From Kribbella kalugense (GTDB lineage: Bacteria > Actinomycetota > Actinomycetes > Propionibacteriales > Kribbellaceae), in NCBI RefSeq assembly GCF_004365875.1, contig NZ_SODF01000001.1, positions 2,480,001 through 2,544,000 of the forward strand: 64,000 nucleotides of DNA. The letters are read 5' to 3'. The position numbers and the translations under genes were made by a program. The notes beneath the pieces were generated by a model. It worked only from the letters and a program-made list of their open reading frames with translations, did not search any database and was not told where the DNA came from. Below are positions 8,996-17,820 of the stretch, piece after piece; position 1 is the stretch's first letter; every line of letters begins with the position of its first letter.

Positions 8996-10629
8996 GCAAC
9001 CAGCCGTACACCGAGCCAGTGGTGAGCGAGCCGGCCTGGGCCGACGACGACGGGATGTTCGACGACCAGCCGACGAACGCGCACCCGCCGGAGGCACTGG
9101 TCACACTGCGCTTCCTCCGCGACGCCATCCGCCGGCACCTGCGGATCTGGGTCGTGGTCGCGCTGGTCGGCTTCCTCGGCGGGCTCGCGTCCACCTTCGT
9201 GATCGCGGCTCCGGACCTGTCGTCGACCCGGCTGCTGATCACCCACCGCGACGGTGAGGACCCGGCCAAGGCGATGGCCACGGACGCCACGCTGGCGACC
9301 ACGCACACCGTGGCGCAGCGCGTGATCGACCTGCTCAAGCTGCAGATCAGCCAGGACGACCTGCTCAAGGAGTACACCGTCGTCCCCAAGACCGACCGGA
9401 TCCTCGAGATCACCGCGGCGGGAAAGACCAGCGACGACGCGACCAAGCTGGCCACGGTCATCGCGCAGGTCTTCCTGATCTACCGCAAGGAGCAGATCGC
9501 CTTGCAGGACGCACCGCTGCAACGCGACCTGACCACGGCGCAGAACAACCTGGCCGTCGCCGAGCAAGCGGTCCGGGCCACTGGTGACGACCCGACGGCG
9601 AGCGAACTGAAGCACCCGAACAGCCCGGAGGGCGTCCGGCTCGGCGCCGCCCGGGACCAGGTCGTCTACGTCCGGCAGCAGCTGCTCGACTCGAGTGTCG
9701 AGGCGTTGCGGATGAACAGCAGCCGGATGCTCGACGTGGCCGCGCCGGTGCCGGTCTCGGCGAAGCGCACCCTGGCGATCAACGCCGGCACCGGCCTGAT
9801 CGCAGGGCTGTTCATCGGCCTCGCGTTCGTCATCGTGCGGGCGCTGATCTCCGACCGGCTGTGGAAGCGCCAGGACATCGCTCTGGTGCTGGGTTCCCGG
9901 ATCCGGCTGAGCAGCCCGCGTCCCTCGCGTTGGCAGATGCTGCCGCGTCCGCGCTACCTGCGCGCCTCGCAGCGGCGGCAGCCGGAGGTGCGGCTGATGA
10001 CGCAGCACCTGGACCAGCGGATCTTCTGGGGTGAGCACCCGACGCCGGCGATGACGGTGGTCAGCGTCGACGACGTCAACACCTGTTCGCTCGTGGTGGC
10101 TTCACTGGCGATGGCACTGGCCGAGGACGGCAGGCACGTCCTGGTCGCCGACCTGACCGAGTCCGGCCGGCTCGCGACCATGCTCGGGGTCACGACTCCC
10201 GGCACGCACGAGTCCCGGTTCAGCCAGCCCGGCCAGCGCGTCGACGTGCACCGCCCCGACCAGACCGGCGGCCCGGGGCAGGGTTGCTACCTGCACCTGA
10301 GCGACAACAACCGGCCGGCCACCTCCGGCGACATCGCGCTCGACTCGGCCTGGGAGGTCGCCGACGTCGTACTCAGCCTCAGCACCTTGAAGCCGGAGCT
10401 CGGCGCCGATCACCTGGCCACCTGGGCGTCGCACGCCGCCGTCGTGGTCACCGCGGGGCAGTCGACCACCACCAAGATCCAGGCCACCGGCGAGATGCTG
10501 CGGCTGGCCGGACTGGACATCGACACCGCCGTGGTCCTCCGCCCGGACCGCACCGACGAAGGCATCGGCATCTCCGAGACCGAGGCTGGTCGGCCATTGA
10601 CCGTGGACGTCGAGATGTTCCGCCGATGA
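8992..10629 (+). CDS. Wzz/chain-length-determinant-like protein with degenerate P-loop domain (second of pair)
   Basis: ATGA overlap with the preceding gene; 545 residues. Transmembrane segments lie near residues 51-72 (VVVALVGFLGGLASTFVI) and 258-283 (AGTGLIAGLFIGLAFVIVRA), bracketing a partly coiled-coil loop. The cytoplasmic domain begins near residue 343 with AMTVVSVDDVNTCSLVVASL, where active BY-kinases have a GxGKT P-loop. The strand-helix order and a Walker A'-like VLVADLT remain, but the Lys/Thr are missing. It looks like a scaffold co-polymerase that no longer hydrolyses ATP. It is probably a partner of the upstream Wzz-like protein and of the polymerase whose start overlaps its stop. 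Confidence 0.78.
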   Translation: MSNQPYTEPVVSEPAWADDDGMFDDQPTNAHPPEALVTLRFLRDAIRRHLRIWVVVALVGFLGGLASTFVIAAPDLSSTRLLITHRDGEDPAKAMATDATLATTHTVAQRVIDLLKLQISQDDLLKEYTVVPKTDRILEITAAGKTSDDATKLATVIAQVFLIYRKEQIALQDAPLQRDLTTAQNNLAVAEQAVRATGDDPTASELKHPNSPEGVRLGAARDQVVYVRQQLLDSSVEALRMNSSRMLDVAAPVPVSAKRTLAINAGTGLIAGLFIGLAFVIVRALISDRLWKRQDIALVLGSRIRLSSPRPSRWQMLPRPRYLRASQRRQPEVRLMTQHLDQRIFWGEHPTPAMTVVSVDDVNTCSLVVASLAMALAEDGRHVLVADLTESGRLATMLGVTTPGTHESRFSQPGQRVDVHRPDQTGGPGQGCYLHLSDNNRPATSGDIALDSAWEVADVVLSLSTLKPELGADHLATWASHAAVVVTAGQSTTTKIQATGEMLRLAGLDIDTAVVLRPDRTDEGIGISETEAGRPLTVDVEMFRR

Positions 10630-11873
10630 CGACGATCACCACCCGCCTCGGTAGCCAGCTGACCACCCGGCTCAGCCACCGCCCCACCCGGCGCGTCGTC
10701 GCGCCGGAGGTACGGCGACGTCGACGGGTGCAGATGGCCTGGGCGCTGCTGGTGCTGAACGTGATGACGTTCTTCCCGGGCGCGCCGCACATCCTGCCCA
10801 TTCCGGGATCGCTCGGCAAGCTGATCGCGCAGGGGGCGCTGATCGGTGCGCTGGTGATGGCGTTGTCGGTGAACCGGCCGGTCCGGATCCGGCCGAGCGT
10901 CTTCGTCTTCCTGGTGATGCTGCTGGCCGCGGAAGGGCTGCTGGCCAGTGTCCGGGCGGAGTTCCTGTTTGGTGCGCTGTTCAGGGCCGGACGGCTGTGC
11001 GGATTCGCTCTGGTGCTGTGGTTGCTGACGCCGTGGTGGCCGCGGCGCGACCTGCTGCTGCTGCGGACGCACCTCATGGTTCTGTGGGCGATCGTCGCCT
11101 CGGTGGTCCTCGGTCTGCTCGTCGCGCCAGGCCTCGCGATGACCGAGAACCGGCTCGCCGGCGTCCTCTGGCCGATCCCGCCCACCCAGGTCGGGCACTA
11201 CACCGCGGTGGCCGCCGGCCTGTCGGTCGTGCTCTGGATGTCCGGCCACCTCCGCCGCGGGATCGCCTTCACCAGCGTGGCCGTGTGCATCCCGGTCCTG
11301 CTGCTGACGCACACCCGCACCGCACTGCTCGCACTAGTGGTCGGCCTGCTGATCGCTGGGCTGAGCCTGTTCACCGGGCGGTCAAGGGTCCGCAAGGCGT
11401 TCGCCATCGGCATCGTCGTCTTCTCGGTCGGAGCACTCACCCTCAGCTCGGTGGTGACGACCTGGCTCGCCCGCGGCCAGGACGCCCAGGAGCTCGGCGC
11501 ACTGACCGGGCGCAAGCTCGTCTGGGACGCGATCCTGGCCCAACCGCGGACCACCTTCGAGACCCTGTTCGGCTTCGGGCTGTCCAACAAATCCTTCAAC
11601 GGCCTGCCGATCGACAGCAACTGGCTCGGCACGTACTACGACGTCGGGCTGGTCGGGATCGCGATCACGATCATGCTCGTGCTGTTCGTCCTGATCGCGG
11701 CCTGGTTCCGGCCGCAGGGTCCGCACCGGGCCATCGCCCTGTTCCTGGTGGCGTACTGCGTGGTCGCCTCGTTCACCGAGAGCGGGCTGAGCGAGGCGTC
11801 GTCGTACCTGCTCGACCTGACGCTGGCGGCGTCACTCGTCTACAACACGTCGACCCGTGAGGGACCGCGATGA
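10626..11873 (+). CDS. O-antigen ligase/Wzy-type polymerase, multi-pass membrane protein
   Basis: ATG start chosen at the 4-base overlap with the upstream stop; 415 residues. A basic N-terminus (TRRVVAPEVRRRRRVQ) precedes about ten to twelve hydrophobic helices, with the larger loop in the second half (region around FGFGLSNKSFNGLPIDSNWL). This layout is typical of Wzy/WaaL proteins, whose primary sequences are poorly conserved. In a Wzy-type pathway the enzyme joins undecaprenyl-linked repeat units on the outer face of the membrane. Position between Wzz-like genes and a glycosyltransferase supports polymerase over ligase, but the sequence alone does not separate the two. Confidence 0.78.
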   Translation: MTTITTRLGSQLTTRLSHRPTRRVVAPEVRRRRRVQMAWALLVLNVMTFFPGAPHILPIPGSLGKLIAQGALIGALVMALSVNRPVRIRPSVFVFLVMLLAAEGLLASVRAEFLFGALFRAGRLCGFALVLWLLTPWWPRRDLLLLRTHLMVLWAIVASVVLGLLVAPGLAMTENRLAGVLWPIPPTQVGHYTAVAAGLSVVLWMSGHLRRGIAFTSVAVCIPVLLLTHTRTALLALVVGLLIAGLSLFTGRSRVRKAFAIGIVVFSVGALTLSSVVTTWLARGQDAQELGALTGRKLVWDAILAQPRTTFETLFGFGLSNKSFNGLPIDSNWLGTYYDVGLVGIAITIMLVLFVLIAAWFRPQGPHRAIALFLVAYCVVASFTESGLSEASSYLLDLTLAASLVYNTSTREGPR

Positions 11874-13072
11874 AGATTCTGCTGGTACACAACAGATATC
11901 GGTCGACCGCACCCAGCGGTGAGAACCGGGTGGTCGATCAGGAGAGCGAGGCGCTGGCCGCGCTCGGCCACGACGTCCGGCACTTCGAGCGGCACAGCGA
12001 CGACATCGAGAACTGGCCGACGTGGCAGAAGGCGACGCTGCCCGGCCGGGTCGTCTGGAACCCGTCGACCCGGCGCGACCTGGCGGCGACACTGGCCGCG
12101 GACCGGCCAGACGTCGTCCACATCCACAACACGTTCCCGCTGCTCAGCCCGTCCGTGCTGTACGCGTGCCGCGCGGCCGGCGTGCCGGCGGTGATCACGC
12201 TGCACAACTACAAGCTGCTGTGCGCCAGCGGCGACTTCTTCCGCGACGGGCAGGTCTGCCACGACTGCGCCGGGGGCAACCCGACAGCCGCAGTCGTCCA
12301 CCGCTGCTACCGGGGATCCGCGCTGGCGACGTCGACGACGGTACTCAACGCACGGGCCCATCGACGGACTTGGCGCCGCCTGGTTTCGGCGTACATCTTC
12401 ATCTCCGAGTCACAGCGCCGGCTGCTGGCCGCGATGGACTTCGATCCGGACCGGACGTTCGTGAAGCCCAACGTCGTTCCGTACGACGGTCCGGTCGCCG
12501 GGCCACGGGACCGGCAGGTGGCGTACGTCGGCCGCCTCGACGCGGCCAAGGGCGCTCCCCTGCTGATGAAGGGCTGGGACGCCTACCGCGCGGTCGCCGG
12601 CGACGACGCGCTCCGGCTGGTGATCGCCGGCGGCGGCCCAATGCTGGACGAGGTGACCGCCTGGGCGGCCACCCGCCCGTCCGTCGAGCTCCGCGGGCTG
12701 ATGGACAAGCATCAGGTGTTCGAGCTGATCAGCCTGTCCCGCGGAGTCGTACTGCCCTCGGAGTGGGAAGAAACGTTCGGCCTGGTGGTGATCGAGGCGA
12801 TGGCGGTCGGCGTGCCCCCGCTGGCCTCGGGCCACGGGTCGTTCCCGGAACTGATCACCGACGGCGTCGACGGCGCCCTGTTCGAGCCGGGTCGCCCGGA
12901 CGCGCTCGCCAAGCTGCTGCTCGACGTGGATGCGTCCCCGGCCCGGTACGACGAGCTCGGCCGGCAGGCACGGACGACGTACGAGACGAAACACCAGCCG
13001 CGGCAGAGCATCGAACAGCTGCTCGAGATCTACCGGTACGCGATCGAACACCCCGTTACCGCCCATCGTTGA
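11870..13072 (+). CDS. Glycosyltransferase family 4
   Basis: Starts at ATG overlapping the polymerase stop by 4 bases; 400 residues. The N-terminal domain has the GT4 acceptor-side features (KILLVHNRYRSTAPSGENRV and HIHNTFPLLSPSVLYACRAA). A Cys-containing insert follows (FFRDGQVCHDCAGGNP), which recalls sugar transferases with a small metal-binding loop. The C-terminal domain has VAYVGRLDAAKGAPLLMKGW and the donor-site motif EWEETFGLVVIEAMA. It should add a sugar to the growing lipid-linked unit in the cytoplasm. Donor sugar unknown. Confidence 0.87.
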   Translation: MKILLVHNRYRSTAPSGENRVVDQESEALAALGHDVRHFERHSDDIENWPTWQKATLPGRVVWNPSTRRDLAATLAADRPDVVHIHNTFPLLSPSVLYACRAAGVPAVITLHNYKLLCASGDFFRDGQVCHDCAGGNPTAAVVHRCYRGSALATSTTVLNARAHRRTWRRLVSAYIFISESQRRLLAAMDFDPDRTFVKPNVVPYDGPVAGPRDRQVAYVGRLDAAKGAPLLMKGWDAYRAVAGDDALRLVIAGGGPMLDEVTAWAATRPSVELRGLMDKHQVFELISLSRGVVLPSEWEETFGLVVIEAMAVGVPPLASGHGSFPELITDGVDGALFEPGRPDALAKLLLDVDASPARYDELGRQARTTYETKHQPRQSIEQLLEIYRYAIEHPVTAHR

Positions 13073-13085
13073 GTTCGAGGACGCC

Positions 13086-14735
13086 ATGCCCCCCGAAGGA
13101 CCCCCCGAAGGAAACGCCACCGAGCGCCGTACGCCGGCCGCCGGACGCACGTGGTACCGCCGTCCGCCCGTGCTCGCCGCCGGAGGTCTCGTCGTGGCCG
13201 CCGCCCTGGTCGCCGGCGGGATCTCCGTCTTCAAGGACGACAACGCGTCCGCCAACGCCCAGCCCACCGCGTCCGCGGCCCCGACCTCCACGGCCAGCGC
13301 CGCACCGAAGGCACCGACCGCACCTCCCGCGAAGATCTGCGGGGTCGAGAGCGCGCTGGCCGGCCCGGCCACGGCGCCGGCCGGCGCGGTCGTGGTCAGC
13401 ACGAGCCAGAACCTGAACGACCTCACCACCCACAACCCAGCCGGCACCACCTTCTGGCTGTCGCCGGGCACGCACCGGCTCGGCACCGCGCAGTTCGCCC
13501 AGGTCATCCCGAAGGACGGCAACGTGTACGTCGGGGCGCCCGGAGCGATCCTCGACGGCGGGAAGCTGAACCGGTACGCCTTCACCGGCTACGCCACCGG
13601 GGTCACGGTGAAGAACCTGACCATCCAGAACTTCGGCCCGCCCCGGACCAACAACGACGAGGGCGTGGTGAACCACGACTCGGCCGCCCGCTGGACGGTG
13701 CAGGCGAACACGATCCAGCACAACGCCGGCGCCGGCGTGATGATCGGCGACCACAACGTTGTCCGTGGCAACTGTCTGCAGCAGAACGGGCAGTACGGCT
13801 TCAGCGCCTACAACCCGGGCAAGGTGTCCGGCATCACCGTCGATCACAACGAGATCGCGGGCAACAACACCGACGACTGGGAGAATCTCAAGGGCGGCTG
13901 CGGCTGCACCGGCGGTGGCAAGTTCTGGGAGGTCACCGGCGCGATCGTCCGCGGCAACTGGGTGCACGACAACCACAGCGCCGGACTGTGGGCGGACACC
14001 AACAACACCGGCTTCGTGATCGAGGGCAACTACATCTCCGGCAACCTGGCCGAGGGCCTGATCTACGAGACCAGCTACAACGCCGGGATCCGCGGCAACA
14101 CGTTCGTCCGCAACGGCCTCGGCAAAGGCCCGCAGAACAAGGGCTTCCCGACGCCCGCGCTGTACATCTCCGAGTCCGGCAGCGACCAGCGGGCGCCGGG
14201 CGTGTTCAACCAGACCTTCGAGATCAGCGGGAACGTCTTCACCGACAACTGGGCGGGCGTGATCCTGTGGGAGAACGCCGACCGGTTCGCCGGGTCGGCG
14301 GCCAACACCAGCACCGGTTCGGGCACGCTGGTCAACCCGTCGGTCGTCACGGCCAAGACCTGCAACGCGACCACCATCAACACCCAGCCGTACATCAGCG
14401 ACTGCCGATGGAAGACGCAGAACGTGCGGGTGCACGACAACGTCTTCTCCCTCGACCCGGACAACATCGGGAAGACCTGCGTGGCCGGCTCCGGCTGCGG
14501 GTTCAACGGCCTGTTCTCCAACTGGGGCACGTTCCCGAAGTGGTCGCCGTACAAGAACGCCGTCATCCAGGACGCGATCACGTTCCACCAGGGCAACCGG
14601 TTCTTCAACAACACCTACGCCGGTCCGTGGAACTTCATCGTGCACGAGCAGGGGAACCGGGCGAACTGGGCCTCCTGGCAGGGCGCGCCGTACGGGCAGG
14701 ACTCCGACAGCGTGATCAAGGTGACGGAGCGCTGA
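13086..14735 (+). CDS. Membrane-anchored right-handed parallel beta-helix protein (NosD/epimerase-like fold)
   Basis: The start at 13086 is chosen for the GAGGA site just upstream; it yields 549 residues. One transmembrane anchor lies near residues 28-47 (VLAAGGLVVAAALVAGGISV), followed by an Ala/Thr/Pro/Ser linker to about residue 80. The rest is an extracytoplasmic solenoid with PbH1-type repeats from about 150 (VKNLTIQNFG, GVMIGDHNVVRGNCLQQNGQ, NWVHDNHSAGLWADTNNTG). Such folds occur in alginate epimerases, pectate lyases and uncharacterised exopolysaccharide proteins. Given the uronate-type genes nearby, a polymer-modifying epimerase or lyase outside the membrane is plausible, but no catalytic residues can be assigned. 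Confidence 0.82.
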   Translation: MPPEGPPEGNATERRTPAAGRTWYRRPPVLAAGGLVVAAALVAGGISVFKDDNASANAQPTASAAPTSTASAAPKAPTAPPAKICGVESALAGPATAPAGAVVVSTSQNLNDLTTHNPAGTTFWLSPGTHRLGTAQFAQVIPKDGNVYVGAPGAILDGGKLNRYAFTGYATGVTVKNLTIQNFGPPRTNNDEGVVNHDSAARWTVQANTIQHNAGAGVMIGDHNVVRGNCLQQNGQYGFSAYNPGKVSGITVDHNEIAGNNTDDWENLKGGCGCTGGGKFWEVTGAIVRGNWVHDNHSAGLWADTNNTGFVIEGNYISGNLAEGLIYETSYNAGIRGNTFVRNGLGKGPQNKGFPTPALYISESGSDQRAPGVFNQTFEISGNVFTDNWAGVILWENADRFAGSAANTSTGSGTLVNPSVVTAKTCNATTINTQPYISDCRWKTQNVRVHDNVFSLDPDNIGKTCVAGSGCGFNGLFSNWGTFPKWSPYKNAVIQDAITFHQGNRFFNNTYAGPWNFIVHEQGNRANWASWQGAPYGQDSDSVIKVTER

Positions 14736-15106
14736 TGATCGGGCCTCCGGAACGTGCCGTCCACGAGCAGATCGCGCTGCTCCGTTCGGTCGGCTATGCC
14801 GCGTTCGGGCGGCACGAGCGCGACCTCGAGGTACTCGACCTGGTCTTCGACAGCATCGTCGACGCGCCTGGCACCGGTGACATCCGGCGGCTGCGGTTCT
14901 CGGGTCACGGCATCACGCTGGACGTCTCCGTGCACGGACAGACCGACCTGACCGTCGAGCTGCGGGTCTCGCCGTCCGGTCCGGTCGTGGTCGAGTCCCG
15001 TGGCGACAACACCGACGGGCCGGACGCGGCGCGGTTGGTGAGCTTCCTGCTCCGGTGGCCGGGCAGCGCACAACGCCCGGTCCGGACCGCCTGGATCATG
15101 CTCTGA
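14735..15106 (+). CDS. Small conserved protein resembling actinobacterial sigma-factor-associated proteins
   Basis: ATG start sharing one base with the upstream stop (TGATG); 123 residues. The sequence has an N-terminal helical part (HERDLEVLDLVFDSIVD) and a beta-rich C-terminus ending RPVRTAWIML. From memory of actinobacterial genomes, this resembles short proteins found beside ECF-like sigma factors, which end in a similar hydrophobic Thr-Trp motif. The sigma factor gene lies just downstream, but convergent rather than in the usual same-strand order. No membrane segment or signal peptide is seen. A role in sigma-factor control is conjecture. Confidence 0.6.
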   Translation: MIGPPERAVHEQIALLRSVGYAAFGRHERDLEVLDLVFDSIVDAPGTGDIRRLRFSGHGITLDVSVHGQTDLTVELRVSPSGPVVVESRGDNTDGPDAARLVSFLLRWPGSAQRPVRTAWIML

Positions 15107-15153
15107 TCTCTCAGTGCTGATCCCAGCGGGCCCGAACCGGGCGGGCTGCTGCC

Positions 15154-15723
15154 TCAGGAGGCAAGCAGCAGTCTGAGCTTCTCCAGGCAACGGCCCCGGA
15201 TCGGGCCGATGCTGCCGATCGGGATCCCGATCGTCGCGGAGATCTCGGCGTACGGCGCCGGCGGGTCGGCCATCAACATGCCGAGCAGCTGTTGCCAGCG
15301 GTCCGGCAGGCTCTCCAGCGCCTTGCGTACGTCGACGGCACGTTCGCCGGCCAGCAGATTGGCGTCCAGCTCGGGCTGGTCACCGGCCTGACCCTCGAAC
15401 ACGGTCGCCTCGTAGGTCAGCAGCACCCGCTTGCGGAACGCCAGTACCCGCAGGCATTCCCGGCGAGTGGTGACGACCAGCCAGGCGCCGACCCGCTCGG
15501 GGTCGACCCGGTTGATGTGCTCGAGCAACCGCAGCCAGACCATCTGAGAAACGTCAGCGGCGTCGCTGTCGCTCAGCCGGAAGCTGCGGGTAACGGCCCA
15601 GACGAGCCGTGCATAGTGGTCGACCAACCGGCTCCAGGCACCCTGGTCCCCGGCCGCGGCCTGGATCACCAGAGTCGCGGCCTCCGACCGGGCCACAGTT
15701 GATCCTTCCAGTACAGCAGTCAC
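15154..15723 (-). CDS. RNA polymerase sigma factor, ECF-like sigma-70 family
   Basis: The 189-residue product starts at a GTG preceded by GAGGGGGG. Region 2 is visible (DHYARLVWAVTRSFRLSDSD, DVSQMVWLRLLEHINR, VGAWLVVTTRRECLRVL). Region 4 contains ALESLPDRWQQLLGMLMA and a helix-turn-helix (YAEISATIGIPIGSIGPIRG) in which SIGP is the recognition-helix motif of this actinobacterial subgroup. It lies inside the exopolysaccharide locus, on the opposite strand to the large operon and 52 bases downstream of the initiating sugar transferase gene. It may control the locus. No anti-sigma membrane protein is adjacent. Confidence 0.88.
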   Translation of the reverse strand: MTAVLEGSTVARSEAATLVIQAAAGDQGAWSRLVDHYARLVWAVTRSFRLSDSDAADVSQMVWLRLLEHINRVDPERVGAWLVVTTRRECLRVLAFRKRVLLTYEATVFEGQAGDQPELDANLLAGERAVDVRKALESLPDRWQQLLGMLMADPPAPYAEISATIGIPIGSIGPIRGRCLEKLRLLLAS

Positions 15724-15775
15724 GAATTCCCCCCTCGGGAATGCACAGCTCTAGATACCCCGTTAACAGCACCGC

Positions 15776-17302
15776 TCAGTACGCGCCGGCGCTCCCCAGC
15801 ACCGCGCGAGCGGTCTTCCACAAGATGAGCAGGTCCAGCGCGATCGACCAGTTGTCGGCGTACCGGAGGTCGAGCCGCATGGACTCCTCCCAGGTCAGGT
15901 CACTGCGCCCGCTGACCTGCCACAGGCCGGTCAGGCCTGGCTTCACGAGCATCCGCCGCGCGTCGTCGATCGCGTACTGCGCGACCTCGGCCGGTAGCGG
16001 CGGCCGCGGACCGACCAGTGACATGTCCCCCCGGAGCACGTTCACCAGTTGCGGCAGCTCGTCGATCGAGAATCGGCGCAGGTACTTGCCGACCCTGGTG
16101 ATCCGCGGGTCGTTGCGGACCTTGAACAGGATCCCGTTGCCTTCGTTCAGCGCGTGCAGCTCGGCCTTGCGTGCTTCGGCGTCGGCCACCATCGTGCGGA
16201 ACTTCAGCATCTGGAACTGTTCGCCGCCGCGACCCACCCGGGTCTGCCGGAACAGCACCGGCCCACGGCTGGTGAGCTTCACCAGGATCGCGGTGACCAG
16301 CAGGATCGGCGACACACCGAGCAGCATCAGGCAGCCGACCACCCGGTCGAAGATGCCCTTCAGCATGTGCGGTCCACCGCTCACCGACGGCCGCTCCAGG
16401 TGCAGCAGCGACAGGCCGGCGACCGGACGGATCGAGATCCGCGGACCGGCGACCTCGACGATGCCCGGCGAGACGATCAGCTCGACCCCGCGCTGCTCGA
16501 GCGCCCAGGACAGCTTGCGCAGCGAGTGCCCGGCGAGCTCCGGGTCGGCGGCGACCGCGACGATTTCCACGTCGTACTGGTCGACACCGGCCAGGATGTC
16601 CATGTCCGTGCGGCCCAGCCGCTCGAACCCGGGTTCCTCGAACACATCACCGCGTGGCAGGCAGCTCGCCACCACGACGTACCCGTCGGACGGCCGCTCC
16701 TCCAGGTGCTTCTTCAGCGTGGTCACCTGGTCGTTGCGTCCGACAACAAGTACCCGGCGCATGCACCGGCCGGCGAAACGCCGCCAGGAGATCTGCCGGT
16801 GCAGGATCCAGCGGCCGACCATCGCCGCCACACAGGTCATCGGGACCGCCAGTACGACGAAACCACGAGCAACCTCGCTCTTGGTCGCGTACGACGTGAT
16901 CGCCACGACGGCGGTCAGCGCCACGGCGGCCCGGATGATCGAGCGGAACTCTTCCGGCCCGGTACCGAAGTACCGGGTCTCGTAGCCCCGCTGCAAAGAG
17001 ACGCAAGCCACCCAGACGAACGGCAGCAGCACCCCCAGCACGAAGTATCCAAGGTTGATCTGGGCCCCGAACCGGGCCACCAGCGCCAGCGCGGCGCCGA
17101 TCACCCCGGCGCCGAGGTCCGACGCCAGCGAAGCTCGCCGATATCTCGCTACCCAGCGCTTCTCGGTGTACCGGGCCGAGCGCGGCAACACTGCCGGCAC
17201 CTCGTCCGGGACCACCCAGACCGGCCGGCGACGCTCCCCCGACGGCGCCGGCCGCAAATCAGCTGGATCGGCTAACCCCTCAGACATGACGAATTCAGTC
17301 AC
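15776..17302 (-). CDS. Polyprenyl-phosphate sugar-1-phosphate transferase (exopolysaccharide initiating enzyme, WcaJ/CpsE-like)
   Basis: Start chosen at GTG 17302 because GGGGGGTGG lies six bases upstream; an in-frame ATG at 17287 is the alternative. About 508 residues. The N-terminal third has several membrane helices (LGAGVIGAALALVARFG, YFVLGVLLPFVWVACVSL), then a Rossmann-like CoA-binding-type domain, then the catalytic domain: KGIFDRVVGCLMLLG, GPVLFRQTRVGRGGEQFQML, KFRTM, RFSIDELPQLVNVLRGDMSL, VGPRPPLP and KPGLTGLWQVSGRSDLTWEE. The family moves a sugar-1-phosphate from a nucleotide donor to undecaprenyl phosphate, the first step of Wzy-type assembly. It has its own promoter region, divergent from nothing and separated from pspAA by a terminator. 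Confidence 0.92.
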   Translation of the reverse strand: MTEFVMSEGLADPADLRPAPSGERRRPVWVVPDEVPAVLPRSARYTEKRWVARYRRASLASDLGAGVIGAALALVARFGAQINLGYFVLGVLLPFVWVACVSLQRGYETRYFGTGPEEFRSIIRAAVALTAVVAITSYATKSEVARGFVVLAVPMTCVAAMVGRWILHRQISWRRFAGRCMRRVLVVGRNDQVTTLKKHLEERPSDGYVVVASCLPRGDVFEEPGFERLGRTDMDILAGVDQYDVEIVAVAADPELAGHSLRKLSWALEQRGVELIVSPGIVEVAGPRISIRPVAGLSLLHLERPSVSGGPHMLKGIFDRVVGCLMLLGVSPILLVTAILVKLTSRGPVLFRQTRVGRGGEQFQMLKFRTMVADAEARKAELHALNEGNGILFKVRNDPRITRVGKYLRRFSIDELPQLVNVLRGDMSLVGPRPPLPAEVAQYAIDDARRMLVKPGLTGLWQVSGRSDLTWEESMRLDLRYADNWSIALDLLILWKTARAVLGSAGAY

Positions 17303-17475
17303 GCACAGCCACCCCCCACAGGTGTACAGCGAACCCCGTGACCAACCCACACCCCGTCACGGACCTCGTCCAACGCCGCCCCCACAACGGCGTGTCCCAG
17401 ACAGTACTACGTGATTGACAACTGCAACAGCACTGATGGCGAGTGTTTACCCGCGTGCCATCGGACTCCCAGGAA

Positions 17476-17514
17476 AAGGCCTCCGGGACCCCGATTCGGG
17501 GCCCCGGAGGCCTT
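17476..17514. terminator. Strong bidirectional intrinsic terminator
   Basis: Arms AAGGCCTCCGGG and CCCGGAGGCCTT with an inner CCCC/GGGG stem around GATTC form a near-perfect hairpin. It is followed by TGTTTTA on the + strand and preceded by AAAA, which is a U-run on the - strand. It closes the pspA-pspAA transcript, which runs on the - strand, and insulates the sugar transferase promoter. Confidence 0.88.
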
Positions 17515-17544
17515 GTTTTACTACGGTTCGACTACTGGAAGTGA

Positions 17545-17820
17545 TCAGCCGGCGATCAGGCCGTCGCCGCTGATCAGCTCGCGCATCTCGGCCAGCGAGC
17601 TGTCCGACGGCGGCAGGATCGCGTCGGAGTCGTGCAGCTCGTCGTCCGGCACCTTCTCACCGGACCGGACGAAGTCCAGCAACGCCACGAAGGCGGCCTG
17701 GTACGCCGTCTCGTCGGCGGACGACACGGCCTTCTCCAGGTCGCCGTCGACCGCGTTGAGCGCGTCCAGCTTGTCGTCGGCCAGTCGCCACTGACCTTCA
17801 CCCATGATGCGAACGATCAC
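17545..17820 (-). CDS. pspAA: PspA-associated protein PspAA
   Basis: The 91-residue product starts MIVRIMGEGQWRLADDKLD, the beta-strand-rich start typical of the PspAA domain, and is mostly acidic afterwards (GDLEKAVSSADETAYQAAFV). In Actinobacteria this small domain protein is encoded directly beside pspA and is thought to take part in the membrane-stress response. Its ATG overlaps the pspA stop by 4 bases (ATGA), so the two are translationally coupled. It ends before the terminator. No catalytic residues are expected. Confidence 0.88.
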   Translation of the reverse strand: MIVRIMGEGQWRLADDKLDALNAVDGDLEKAVSSADETAYQAAFVALLDFVRSGEKVPDDELHDSDAILPPSDSSLAEMRELISGDGLIAG

